Source of the DNA: an uncultured Porphyromonadaceae bacterium
Lineage (GTDB): Bacteria > Bacteroidota > Bacteroidia > Bacteroidales > Muribaculaceae
NCBI GenBank assembly: GCA_902491515.1
Contig: CABUIC010000021.1
Span: forward strand, 1 to 45,270
Reading direction: 5' to 3'
Length of the DNA: 45,270 nucleotides
Below, one piece after another: positions 25,104 through 34,037 of this stretch. Numbering within the stretch: the first letter of the stretch is position 1; each line of letters begins with the position of its first letter. The notes under the pieces were generated by a model that ran no database searches, was not told the origin of the DNA, and saw nothing but the letters and a program-made list of their open reading frames with translations. The translations under genes and the position numbers were made by a program.

Positions 25104-28100
25104 ATGAAATTCACCGGACACCACGCACTGATGCGGATGCTGGCAGTGGCGGTGATTGCACTCCTCGGCACGTTCCCGGCGCTCGCGCAGCAACTCAAGG
25201 TCACCGGCACAGTCACGGATCATGAAGGCGAACCGCTCATCGGCGCCTCCGTCGTGGCTCTCGGACAAAAAACAGGAGCCGTCACCGACATCGACGGCAA
25301 TTACGAAATCAGCATCGACGCGAAGGGCAAGCTTCAGGTGTCGTACGTAGGCTGCGAAACGCAGGACGTCGACGTGCAGGGGCGGACGAAAATCGACATC
25401 GTCCTCCAGCCCAACAAATCGGTCCTCGACGAAGTGGTCGTAATCGGCTACGGCACGATGGACAAGAAGGAACTGACGTCGGCCATCGCGCACGTCGGGG
25501 AGAAGGACTTCCTGACGGTGAGCTCGCTTGACCCTGCGATGATGATCCAGGGCAAGGTTCCCGGCGTATCGATCACTAACACCGGCGCCGGCGACCCGAA
25601 CAACCAGGCGTCCATCCAGATCCGCGGCGTATCGTCGCGCGAGGCCAAATCGGACCCCCTTATCGTAATCGACGGCGTCCCCGGCGGCAACCTTACGAAC
25701 ATCAACCCCAACGACATCGCCTCTTTCGACATCCTGAAGGACGGCGCCGCCTCGGCCATCTACGGCACACGCGGCTCCAACGGCGTAATTCTCGTCACGA
25801 CCAAGAAGGGCAGCAAGGACGGCAGCATCCACACGTCGTACCAGACCAACCTGTCGTGGGACGTTATCAAGAAAGAGCTGAACATGATGACTGCGCAGGA
25901 CTACCGCGACGTACGCCTCGGCTGGGGCGACACGGGCGTGGACCTCGGCGGCAACATCGACTGGCTCGACGCCGTGAGCCGCACGGGCTTCACACAGCAC
26001 CACACGCTGACCGTGAGCGGCGGCAACGAGAGGAGCAACTACCGCGTGAGCGCCGACTACCGCAACGCGCACGGCATCGACCTCCGCTCGAAGCGCGAGG
26101 AGTACGGCGCCCGCGCGTCAGTGATGCACACTACGAAGGGCGGCCTGTTCACCATCAACCTGAATGTCGCTCCCCGCATCATCTACCGCGACAACGCGGA
26201 CTGGAGCGTGTTCCGCAACGCCATCGAGGCCAACCCGACCACACCCCTGATGGACCCTGAGAACCCCAACCTCTACTACAATTTCCAGGGTCAGGTTGTG
26301 AACGCGAACCCCGTGGAACTCCAGAAGCTTGAGAAGAACCACGCAGACACGAAGCTCCTCGACTGGGACGGCACTCTCAAACTGAACATCCTGCCGCTCT
26401 TCCTCAAGGAAGACAAGGGCAAGCACACACTGAACACACAGGTGACCTTCGCCGACCACCAGTATTCCAACAACGACTCGTGGTTCCGTCCGTCGACCTC
26501 GACGCTGGCCATCAACAACGGCTACGCCGGCGAGGCCTCCCGGGCATACTCGAAGGAACGCCAGTACATTCTGGAATGGCTCGCCAACTACACGGGCCAC
26601 TACGGCAAGAACAATCTCAAGGCCATGGCAGGCTACTCCTACCAGTACTCCCGCTACGAGGGCTTCGATGTATCGAACAAGGACTTCCCCAACGACGGCC
26701 TCGGCTCCGACAACATGGGCTCGGGCGAGCTTGCCAAGGAGGAAGGCAAGGTGCTCATGGGCTCCTACAAGAACGACGCGAAACTGATCAGCTTCTTCGC
26801 CCGCGCAAGCTACGACTACGACGGAAAATATCTCCTGACGGCCTCTATCCGCCACGAGGGTTCCTCGAAGTTCGGCTCCGACCACAAGTGGGGCAACTTC
26901 CCTGCCGTATCGGCGGGCTGGCGCATCTCGCAGGAAGAATTCATGGCCGGGACACGGTCGTGGCTCAACGACCTTAAAATCCGCGGCGACTTCGGCGTGA
27001 CGGGCAACCAGAACTTCGGCTCGTACCTCTCGATCAACACGATGAGCGGCTTCGGCTACTACTTCTACGAGGGCAAGTACTATCAGGTATGGGGCCCCGG
27101 CAAGAACGTGAACCCCGACCTCAAGTGGGAAAAAGGCAAGAACTGGAACATCGGCCTTGACTTCGCGATGTTCAACAGCCGCTTCACGGGCTCGCTGAAC
27201 TACTTCAACCGCCGTCAGCAGGACCTTCTGGGCTACTACAAGGTGTCTGTTCCCCCCTTCCTCCACGACGAGACCTTCGTGAACGTGGGCACGATGAAGA
27301 ACACGGGCTTTGAGTTCGACCTGAGCTTCAACGCAGTGCAGACCAAGGACTTCGACTACAACTTCGATGTCGTGGGCACATGGATGAGCAACAAGTTCGT
27401 GGACTTCTCCAACTCGGAATACATCGGTCAGGACTACTACTACGGCGCCGGAACCGAAGACCCCTACCCCTTCTACAACCTCCAGCGCATCGAGAAGGGC
27501 AAGCCCATCGGCAACTTCTACATGTGGCGCTACGCAGGCATCACGACAGAGGGCGACTGGCTGGTTTACGACAAGGACGGCGACATCATCCGCGCGTCGC
27601 AGGCAACTGACGAGGACCGCTGCGTGGTCGGCAACGGCATGCCCAAATTCACCATGTCGACGACGCACAACTTCCGCTACCGGAACTTCGACCTCGCCCT
27701 GTTCTTCCGCGGCGCCTTCGGATTCGACATCTTCAACATCCACGACTTCTACTACGGCACCCGCAACTTCACGGGCAACCGCCTTTGCAAAGCCTACGGC
27801 AAGAACTTCGACATCAATCCGTCGGCCAACCCCGTGGTATCGGACTACTTCCTGGAGCGCGGCGACTACTTCAAGCTGGACATGCTGACCCTCGGCTACA
27901 CGCTGAACCTTCCGAAGGTACGCTTCCTCGACCGCGTGCGCGTGTACGGGTCGGTGAAGAACGTGTTCACCATCACGAAATTCTCGGGCGTAGACCCGTC
28001 GACCTACCAGGTGAACGGCCTCTGGCCCTGCGCCCAGAGCACAAGAACCTATTACCCCTCGACCCGCCAGTTCATCCTCGGCGTACAGGTTGATTTCTAA
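25104..28100 (+). CDS. susC: SusC-like TonB-dependent outer-membrane transporter
   Basis: A 998-residue outer-membrane receptor that imports oligosaccharides using TonB energy, paired with the SusD lid encoded next. The signal peptide ends near residue 29 (FPALAQ). A carboxypeptidase-D-like beta domain follows (VTGTVTDHEGEPLIGASV, about 33-110), then the plug with SVLDEVVVIGYGTMDKKELT and DGAASAIYGTRGSNGVILVT, then the 22-strand barrel ending in QFILGVQVDF. Length and order are typical of the SusC family. Glucan specificity is inferred from the neighbours. Confidence 0.96.
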   Translation: MKFTGHHALMRMLAVAVIALLGTFPALAQQLKVTGTVTDHEGEPLIGASVVALGQKTGAVTDIDGNYEISIDAKGKLQVSYVGCETQDVDVQGRTKIDIVLQPNKSVLDEVVVIGYGTMDKKELTSAIAHVGEKDFLTVSSLDPAMMIQGKVPGVSITNTGAGDPNNQASIQIRGVSSREAKSDPLIVIDGVPGGNLTNINPNDIASFDILKDGAASAIYGTRGSNGVILVTTKKGSKDGSIHTSYQTNLSWDVIKKELNMMTAQDYRDVRLGWGDTGVDLGGNIDWLDAVSRTGFTQHHTLTVSGGNERSNYRVSADYRNAHGIDLRSKREEYGARASVMHTTKGGLFTINLNVAPRIIYRDNADWSVFRNAIEANPTTPLMDPENPNLYYNFQGQVVNANPVELQKLEKNHADTKLLDWDGTLKLNILPLFLKEDKGKHTLNTQVTFADHQYSNNDSWFRPSTSTLAINNGYAGEASRAYSKERQYILEWLANYTGHYGKNNLKAMAGYSYQYSRYEGFDVSNKDFPNDGLGSDNMGSGELAKEEGKVLMGSYKNDAKLISFFARASYDYDGKYLLTASIRHEGSSKFGSDHKWGNFPAVSAGWRISQEEFMAGTRSWLNDLKIRGDFGVTGNQNFGSYLSINTMSGFGYYFYEGKYYQVWGPGKNVNPDLKWEKGKNWNIGLDFAMFNSRFTGSLNYFNRRQQDLLGYYKVSVPPFLHDETFVNVGTMKNTGFEFDLSFNAVQTKDFDYNFDVVGTWMSNKFVDFSNSEYIGQDYYYGAGTEDPYPFYNLQRIEKGKPIGNFYMWRYAGITTEGDWLVYDKDGDIIRASQATDEDRCVVGNGMPKFTMSTTHNFRYRNFDLALFFRGAFGFDIFNIHDFYYGTRNFTGNRLCKAYGKNFDINPSANPVVSDYFLERGDYFKLDMLTLGYTLNLPKVRFLDRVRVYGSVKNVFTITKFSGVDPSTYQVNGLWPCAQSTRTYYPSTRQFILGVQVDF

Positions 28101-28121
28101 CCACTGAAAGACAGACAACAA

Positions 28122-29858
28122 ATGAAACTTATCCGCACCCTTGCCGCCGGACTTCTTTGCGCAAGCGCACTGAGCGGCTGCACCGACCTCGACGAGACGC
28201 TCTACGACCAGGTCGGCACGGAAAACTACTATAACACGAAGAGCGACGTAATCCGCGCGGCGCTCCGCCCCTTCGAGCACGCATACTGGAGCGTACAGAG
28301 CCGCCACGTGCTGAACGAACTGACGGCCGACCAGCTGATCACCCCCACCCGCGACGGCTGGTGGGACGACAGCGGGAAATGGCGCCGGCTCCATTACCAC
28401 GAATGGAATGTGGAAGACGGCGGCGACGCCCAGACCGAATGGAACGGCTGCTTCCAGGGCATCATGCAGTGCAACTACATAATCGAGGACCTCTCGAAGC
28501 TCGACCCCGCAAAGTACGGCATGACCGAGGCCGAGATGGACAACTTCAAGGCCCAGAACCGCACTCTCCGCGCATGGTTCTACCTTCGCCTTCTCGACGC
28601 CTTCCGCAACATTCCTCTGGCCGTGAGCTTCTACGACCAGTCGCTGAACACGATGACGCAGGTCGAGCCGAAGGTAATCTTCGACTTCATCGAGAAAGAG
28701 CTCAAGGAATGCCTGCCCCTACTCGTGACCAAGGACGGCCTCGGAGGCCAGAGCAAGGTCCAGGGACAATGGACCCAGGCCGGAGCGGCTGCCATTCTCG
28801 TGCGCCTCTACCTTAACGCGAAGGTCTACACCGGCGAAGAGCGCTACACGGACTGCGCGACCTACGCCCAGGCCATCCTCGACGGCACCTACGGCGCCTA
28901 TGAAGTAGCCGACCGCTGGGACGAGGCTTTCGACTGGGACAACAACACGTCGGACGAAGTGATTTTCGGCTTCCCCGGCTCTCAGGGTTACTCCTACTGG
29001 CACTACGGTGGCGACATGTACTGGTGGACCGTACCCGCGCGCGCCCGCTACTACTTCGGCGACTCGAAGGCCAAGGCCGGCGACCACAACACGAAGTACG
29101 CCGCATCGCCGAGCTACGACCTCGACGGCCACCTCTATAAATACGAGCTCGGCATGCCCGTGCAGAAGTTCCGCAAATACGAGGGCGACGAGCGCATGAA
29201 GCTCTACCGCAACCTGGGAGACAACAAGCGCGAGGGAATGTTCCTCTTCGGATATCTCGAATACGTCGACGAGAACGGCGCCACGAAGCGTGTGCGCGCC
29301 CCGGAGCAGCCCTACGACCTCTATATCCGCGACGCCGTCGGGCCCTTCGGCAGCCTCGACCCCAACAAGTGGCCAGCGCAGAAGACCTCCACTCTCCAGA
29401 CCGGCGACCACAACTCGGGATGGCACTTCGCAAAGTATCCCTTCTATTCGGACAACGAGTCCGGCCAGATGGAAAGCGACTATACGGAAATCCGTCTGCC
29501 TGAAATCATCTACTCCCTGGCCGAATGCAAGCTCCGCGCAGGGCAGAAAGGCGATGCCGCCAAGCTGCTGAACAGCGTACGCCGTCGCAACTACCCGACC
29601 GACAAGCTTGCCGACAACCTCTACGCCCCCGAGGGCCGCGCGGAACTGGACGAGAAGGAAATGCTCGACGAATGGGGCCGCGAGTTCTTCGCCGAAGGAC
29701 GCCGCCGCATCGACCTGATTCGCTTCGGGAAATTCTCGACGGGGTCGTGGTGGGACAAGACGCCCGACGCCGGCAACTATACCGAAATCTTCCCGATCAT
29801 GAGGCCCATCCTCAACTCCAATCCCAAGTTAGAACAAAATCCCGGATACAGCAAATAA
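28122..29858 (+). CDS. susD: SusD-like glycan-binding surface lipoprotein
   Basis: A 578-residue lipoprotein that binds glycan at the cell surface and caps the SusC barrel. The lipobox ALSGC puts the lipidated cysteine at residue 20. The following TDLDE is acidic, like the surface-export signal of Bacteroidetes lipoproteins. TPR-type helices with NRTLRAWFYLRLLDAF, the later EIIYSLAECKLRAGQ and the C-terminal EFFAEGRRRIDLIRFGKF are family hallmarks. It starts 21 bases after SusC and ends 3 bases before the SusE-like gene. Confidence 0.96.
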   Translation: MKLIRTLAAGLLCASALSGCTDLDETLYDQVGTENYYNTKSDVIRAALRPFEHAYWSVQSRHVLNELTADQLITPTRDGWWDDSGKWRRLHYHEWNVEDGGDAQTEWNGCFQGIMQCNYIIEDLSKLDPAKYGMTEAEMDNFKAQNRTLRAWFYLRLLDAFRNIPLAVSFYDQSLNTMTQVEPKVIFDFIEKELKECLPLLVTKDGLGGQSKVQGQWTQAGAAAILVRLYLNAKVYTGEERYTDCATYAQAILDGTYGAYEVADRWDEAFDWDNNTSDEVIFGFPGSQGYSYWHYGGDMYWWTVPARARYYFGDSKAKAGDHNTKYAASPSYDLDGHLYKYELGMPVQKFRKYEGDERMKLYRNLGDNKREGMFLFGYLEYVDENGATKRVRAPEQPYDLYIRDAVGPFGSLDPNKWPAQKTSTLQTGDHNSGWHFAKYPFYSDNESGQMESDYTEIRLPEIIYSLAECKLRAGQKGDAAKLLNSVRRRNYPTDKLADNLYAPEGRAELDEKEMLDEWGREFFAEGRRRIDLIRFGKFSTGSWWDKTPDAGNYTEIFPIMRPILNSNPKLEQNPGYSK

Positions 29859-29861
29859 ACC

Positions 29862-31439
29862 ATGAAAAAGCAATATATCCCCTTTGTCGCCGGCGCGCTT
29901 GCGGCAGCCATGCTCGGATGCGTGTCGTGCGAGGGCGAAAAAGACCTGATAATCATCGAGGGCAATCTCCCGATCAAGACCACCACGCTCTACATGGTGG
30001 GCGACGCGACTCCCACGGGCTGGAGCATAGACAACCCCACCCCGCTCGCCGCCGAAGGCGAGGACCCGCTCGTGTTCGAGTGGGAAGGCTCGCTGAACAC
30101 GGGCGAAATCAAGCTCTGCCTCGTGCCCGGAAGCTGGGACGTGGGCTTCATCCGCCCTGAGACCAACGGCACGGCCATCTCGTCGACCGACATCACTGAC
30201 GCGACTTTCGCCATGCACGCCGGCGACCCCGACGACAAGTGGAAGGTGACTGAAGCCGGGTCGTACCACCTGACCTTCGACCTCCGTAACTGGACGATGA
30301 GCACGCGCTACCTTGGTTCGGCCCCCGCACCCGTAATCGAGCCCATCGAGACCGAGACCGTATATATGGTAGGCGACGCCACGCCCAACGGCTGGAATAT
30401 CGACGCCCCGACGGAGCTCTCCAAGGTATCGGCCTACATCTTCGAATACGAGGGCGTGCTCCTTGCCGGCGAACTGAAGTGCTGCCTCGCACCCGGCAGC
30501 TGGGACGTGGACTTCATCCGTCCCGCGAGCGAAGGCGTGGAAATCAACCGCGACGGCGTTGCCGACCCGGGCTTCGTCTTCACCGGCAGCCCCGACAACA
30601 AGTGGAAAGTCAGCGTGGGAGGCACCTACAAACTGACCTTCGACCTCGAAAAGTGGACCATCGCGGCAGAATTCCTGGCAGAACTGCCCAAGCAGGAGAA
30701 GACGCCCATCGAGGCAGAGAATGTCTACATGATCGGCGACGCCACACCAGGCGGCTGGAGCCTCGACGCCGCCTCGACCTTCACCAAGGCCTCCGGCTAC
30801 GTCTGGACGTGGGAAGGCGAGCTCGTCAACGGCTCGTTCAAGGCCATGACTGACAACAGTTCCTTCGACGTTCCGTTCATCCGTCCGGAGAAGGCCGGGG
30901 TGGAAGTGAACGACAAGGGCGTTGCCGAAAGCGGCTTCGTCTTCACGACGGCCCCCGACGACCAGTGGAAGGTGACCAAGGCCGGTATGTACAAGCTGAC
31001 GCTCGACCTCGAGAACTGGACCATCACGGCTGAGTACAAGGGCGGCGCCTCCGAACCCGAGGAGCCCGAGCAGCCCGTCGACCCGGGCACCAAGCCCTTC
31101 GAGGCCAAGACGCTCAACCTCATCGGCGATGCCACGCCCGGCGGATGGAGCATGGACGAGCTCACGGCCCTGACCCTCGACGGCGACGGGAACTTCGTCT
31201 GGGAAGGCGAACTGAAGACCGGAGAGATGAAGGCATGCGTCGAGGCCGACGGCAGCTTCTCCTGCCCCTTCGTGCGCCCGACCTTCAACGGATGCAAGAT
31301 TTCCAAGACAGGAGTCGAGGACCCCGCCTTCGTCTACACGACGGACCCTGACGACAAGTGGCAGATTGCCGACGCCGGGAAGTACCGCCTGGTGTTCGAC
31401 ACGAAAAAATGGACCCTTACCGCGACATTCATACAATAA
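29862..31439 (+). CDS. Four-module SusE/SusF-like starch-binding lipoprotein
   Basis: A 525-residue surface lipoprotein, lipidated cysteine at residue 20 (AMLGC). Four tandem modules of about 120 residues begin at about 43, 166, 286 and 416 with VGDATPTGW, VGDATPNGW, IGDATPGGW and IGDATPGGW. Each ends with a KW or QW stretch followed by FDL-type and WT motifs. An acidic Pro-rich linker (EPEEPEQPVDPG) separates modules 3 and 4. Unlike SusE, no N-terminal Ig-like domain is evident. Modules 1-4 also share FIRP or FVRP. The protein should hold glucan at the surface beside SusCD. It starts 3 bases after SusD. Confidence 0.88.
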   Translation: MKKQYIPFVAGALAAAMLGCVSCEGEKDLIIIEGNLPIKTTTLYMVGDATPTGWSIDNPTPLAAEGEDPLVFEWEGSLNTGEIKLCLVPGSWDVGFIRPETNGTAISSTDITDATFAMHAGDPDDKWKVTEAGSYHLTFDLRNWTMSTRYLGSAPAPVIEPIETETVYMVGDATPNGWNIDAPTELSKVSAYIFEYEGVLLAGELKCCLAPGSWDVDFIRPASEGVEINRDGVADPGFVFTGSPDNKWKVSVGGTYKLTFDLEKWTIAAEFLAELPKQEKTPIEAENVYMIGDATPGGWSLDAASTFTKASGYVWTWEGELVNGSFKAMTDNSSFDVPFIRPEKAGVEVNDKGVAESGFVFTTAPDDQWKVTKAGMYKLTLDLENWTITAEYKGGASEPEEPEQPVDPGTKPFEAKTLNLIGDATPGGWSMDELTALTLDGDGNFVWEGELKTGEMKACVEADGSFSCPFVRPTFNGCKISKTGVEDPAFVYTTDPDDKWQIADAGKYRLVFDTKKWTLTATFIQ

Positions 31440-31457
31440 CCCCCGAGCACAACAACA

Positions 31458-32873
31458 ATGAAATATATCACGACCATCCTCGGCGCCCTGACGCTTGCCG
31501 GCACCCTCTGCGCGTGCAGCAATGAAATCGAAATGCGCCGTCCGCCCAAGTTCGAGCTTCCGGAGCTTCCGGAAGTGGGCGACATCCATACCTTCAAGGC
31601 TCCCATGTACTGGAGCGTCTATGAATACTGCTACGTAAACGAGCAGAACGGCATTGCCAACTCCGACCAGGACATCACTCCGGCCGAATGGGACAAAATC
31701 CTCGACTGGGTGGCCCGCGACCTGAAGCCCCACGGCTACGACATGGTCTGCACCGACGGCTTTATCCCGATGCTTTCCAACGACGAATCGGGCTACATGA
31801 CCCATTACGGTTCGATGGCTCTGTCGGAACTCGTGGCGAAGGCCAAGGCCCGCGGCCTTAAAGTCGGAGTGTACGACAATCCTCTCTGGATCCACGGACC
31901 CCGCGAAACCAAAATCGAGGGTACTGAATATAATTTCGGCAATCTCTACTACAACGGCGACCCTGTTATGAACCCGAAGGCCACGGACCTGTGGTTCAGC
32001 TGGGCGGTTGCCTCCCATGCCGGGGCCCGGGAGTTCATCGACGGCTTCTTCAAGCACTACAAGGAACTGGGCATTGAATTCATCCGCATGGACTTCCTCT
32101 CGTGGTACGAGGACGGCAAGGACCGCAACATGGGCATGACCGGCAAGGGCTACGGCCGCGAAGTTTACGCCCGCGCCCTGAACTACATCGCCGAGAGCGC
32201 CAAGAAGTACGGCATCTTCACATCGCTGGTAATGCCCCACCTCTATGACGACGCCATCGTCGAGGCTCAGTACGGCAACATGGTGCGCATCGTGGCCGAT
32301 ACGGGCAACGGAGGCTGGTGGCAGTGCTCTGCGGCCGACCGCGGCAAGAGCTACGCCAACTGGCCCAACTGCATGAACATGTTCGACGGCTTCACCTACT
32401 GGAGCCACATCGCCGGACGCGGCAAGGTGATTCTCGACGGCGACTTCATCCGTCTGAACACCTTCGAGACGGATGCGGAGAAGGAATTCGTAATCTCGCT
32501 CCAGCTGATGGCCGGCGGTCCCGTGACTCCCGCGGACCAGTACCACAACATCGGCGACAACCTGAAGTTCTACACCAACGATGAAATTCTCGCGCTGAAT
32601 GCCGACCGCTTCGTAGGCAAGCCCCTGAGCGACAATCTGAACGACGCCAACAATCAGATATGGTACGGCGAGATGTCTAACGGTGACTACGTCGTGGGCT
32701 TCTTCAACCGCGACGACGCTGCGAAAGGCATGAGCGTGAAGCTCTCGGACCTCGGCATCTCCGGCAGCTACAAGGTGCGCGACCTGTGGCGCCACACCGA
32801 CGAAGGCGAGGCCTCGTCGCTCTCCGCCACAGTAGCCCCCCACGGCTGCAAAATCTACCGCCTGAGCAAATAA
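31458..32873 (+). CDS. GH27-like (clan GH-D) glycoside hydrolase lipoprotein
   Basis: A 471-residue lipoprotein (lipobox TLCAC, cysteine 20) with a TIM barrel and a C-terminal beta-sandwich ending VAPHGCKIYRL, as in GH27 and related alpha-galactosidases. The likely nucleophile is D212 in FIRMDFLSWYEDG. The likely acid/base is D281 in MVRIVADTGNGGWW, matching the R-x-x-x-D pattern of GH27. GH27 includes alpha-galactosidases and isomaltodextranases; next to alpha-glucan genes the latter, alpha-1,6-glucan cleavage, is plausible but unproven. It starts 18 bases after the SusE-like gene and ends before a strong terminator, so it closes the SusCDE operon. Confidence 0.75.
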   Translation: MKYITTILGALTLAGTLCACSNEIEMRRPPKFELPELPEVGDIHTFKAPMYWSVYEYCYVNEQNGIANSDQDITPAEWDKILDWVARDLKPHGYDMVCTDGFIPMLSNDESGYMTHYGSMALSELVAKAKARGLKVGVYDNPLWIHGPRETKIEGTEYNFGNLYYNGDPVMNPKATDLWFSWAVASHAGAREFIDGFFKHYKELGIEFIRMDFLSWYEDGKDRNMGMTGKGYGREVYARALNYIAESAKKYGIFTSLVMPHLYDDAIVEAQYGNMVRIVADTGNGGWWQCSAADRGKSYANWPNCMNMFDGFTYWSHIAGRGKVILDGDFIRLNTFETDAEKEFVISLQLMAGGPVTPADQYHNIGDNLKFYTNDEILALNADRFVGKPLSDNLNDANNQIWYGEMSNGDYVVGFFNRDDAAKGMSVKLSDLGISGSYKVRDLWRHTDEGEASSLSATVAPHGCKIYRLSK

Positions 32874-32892
32874 ATTTCCCCCTACCCCACAA

Positions 32893-32933
32893 AAAAATCC
32901 GCCGCAGAAATCAATTTTCCGCGGCGGATTTTT
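32893..32933. terminator. Bidirectional intrinsic terminator after the glucan operon
   Basis: AAAAATCCGCCGC (32893-32905) and GCGGCGGATTTTT (32921-32933) form a perfect 13-bp stem with A- and T-tracts on both sides. It ends the SusCDE operon on + and the toxin cassette on -, whose stop codon overlaps it. Confidence 0.92.
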
Positions 32934-33576
32934 AGTTTTTGAGGAGTTCCTGTTTTATGCGGGCTTCGATTTGGTCGGGGCTAATATCATATTGTGGCTG
33001 GAGCATTGCGAAATCGGCATCGAGAATGAAGCGCTCCGAACGTGTGAGCATGGCTATGAGGTTTTTAGATTTCAAGCGATGTCCCGAATACCGTAGGGCT
33101 AAATCAATCATTTCCTTCAAATCCACCCCCGCCTCTATCAGTGAATAAATATCGTAATAATCCCTGAATTTGCTTCTTCTCAGCATCACCTCCATCTTCA
33201 TTGCTCCTATAGATAAGGGGTCGGCAAGGTAAAGATTGTTCCGATAAGCGATTGCCTGCTTCAAGGGCGAACGGTTGGGGTTGGCATAGAAAGACACTTT
33301 CACGCCTTCTACTATAAATTCAACATGGTCTATATCCAAAATATCGCAATTCTCTACAGTTCCAATAGCCTAAAGTTCCTTTTGGATTTGAGGCCAGTCG
33401 ACTTCGCGCTTTTCTTCCAGGGATTTGCGCCATGACATAAAGTAAAGATCCTCGCTCAGACGGGTTTCCAGTTGCAGGGAAAGTGCCGTTCCTCCGACAA
33501 GAACATACGGTCGGATACATTCGAGGCTTGTCACGGCATCAAAGATAGCGGTAGTCTGTGGAGCAAGTGATGGCAT
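32932..33576 (-). pseudogene. AbiEii-family nucleotidyltransferase toxin, interrupted by an in-frame TAG
   Basis: The frame encodes about 214 residues of an AbiEii/AbiGii-type nucleotidyltransferase but is broken by a single TAG at 33372-33370. The N-terminal part (from ATG 33576) carries LVGGTALSLQLETRLSEDLYF, where the family normally has D-L-D; here the second Asp is Tyr (codon 33444-33442). After TAG the same frame continues without shift as AIGTVENCDILDIDHVEF to LRRSKFRDYYDIYSLIEAG, which is ordinary for the family. A nonsense codon plus loss of a catalytic Asp argue for decay. The upstream partner at 33943 is intact. Base composition is visibly lower in GC than the neighbours, suggesting acquisition by transfer. 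Confidence 0.82.
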
Positions 33577-33580
33577 TTTA

Positions 33581-33943
33581 TCAGCGTGATTGGAGGAGTT
33601 TGTTGAGGCGGCGGGTTTCGAGGGATTTGAGATATGCGTCGGGGCGCTTGGATTTAAAATAGTACCAGGCGAAGAAGCGGTTCAATGTATACAGATACTC
33701 CCCTTCCGGGACGAGCAGTCGCTTCCATGCAGATTTGATTTTACGATAGGAGAAAATGCTGAAAAGCAACTTGATTTCTTGCAAATCGAGATGTCGCATA
33801 GTGAGGGCGATGAGGGCGTCATCGCCTATGCTTTCTGGATTTACTGACTCGGGAGCATAGGACCAGAAGGCGTGCTCGGCCTTGAGTCCGGCAAGAAGAC
33901 CGGACTTTATTTCGAGTATCTTATGCTTGTCCTTAATCATCAT
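33581..33943 (-). CDS. Putative antitoxin partner of AbiEii-like protein (DUF6922-like)
   Basis: A 120-residue protein encoded 4 bases upstream of the nucleotidyltransferase remnant. Features are HAFWSYAPESVNPESIGDDA near the N-terminus and NRFFAWYYFKSKRPDAYLKS near the C-terminus, which I associate with the small DUF6922-type proteins found beside AbiEii genes in Bacteroidetes. A neutralising role is inferred from that pairing. ATG 33943 or 33940 is preferred to an upstream frame because the promoter at 33948-33980 would start transcription at about 33943. The gene has lower GC than its surroundings. Confidence 0.68.
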   Translation of the reverse strand: MMIKDKHKILEIKSGLLAGLKAEHAFWSYAPESVNPESIGDDALIALTMRHLDLQEIKLLFSIFSYRKIKSAWKRLLVPEGEYLYTLNRFFAWYYFKSKRPDAYLKSLETRRLNKLLQSR

Positions 33944-33947
33944 GGGG

Positions 33948-33980
33948 CAAAGATAATGATTTTTTCGGGTTCGTTGCAAA
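33948..33980 (-). promoter_or_regulatory. Full Bacteroidetes promoter of the toxin-antitoxin cassette
   Basis: On the minus strand TTTG (33980 to 33977) and TATCTTTG (33955 to 33948) match both the -33 and -7 elements with a 21-bp spacer. The best promoter in the window, it predicts a leaderless or nearly leaderless transcript. Confidence 0.65.
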
Positions 33981-33985
33981 TAAAA

Positions 33986-34021
33986 AGCCCGGCCGAAGGG
34001 GGATTTTTCCTCGGCCGGGCT
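33986..34021 (-). terminator. Intrinsic terminator of the CoA transferase gene
   Basis: AGCCCGGCCGA and TCGGCCGGGCT form a perfect 11-bp stem with a 14-base loop. On the minus strand it is followed by TTTTTA. It lies 17 bases after the CoA transferase stop. Confidence 0.9.
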
Positions 34022-34037
34022 ATTGTGTGGGGATGGA

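Noticed and set aside
26118..28400. Minus-strand open frame of 760 codons opposite SusC
   Set aside because: A composition shadow of the SusC gene; no domain is visible.
29989..31400. DNA tandem repeat or CRISPR-like array
   Set aside because: The periodicity of about 360-390 bases comes from coding repeats of SusE/F modules in one intact gene; there are no short identical repeats with spacers.
29829..32843. Minus-strand open frame of about 1000 codons opposite the SusE-like and GH27-like genes
   Set aside because: The translation repeats only because the sense gene has four tandem modules. It has no signal, motif or plausible start context.
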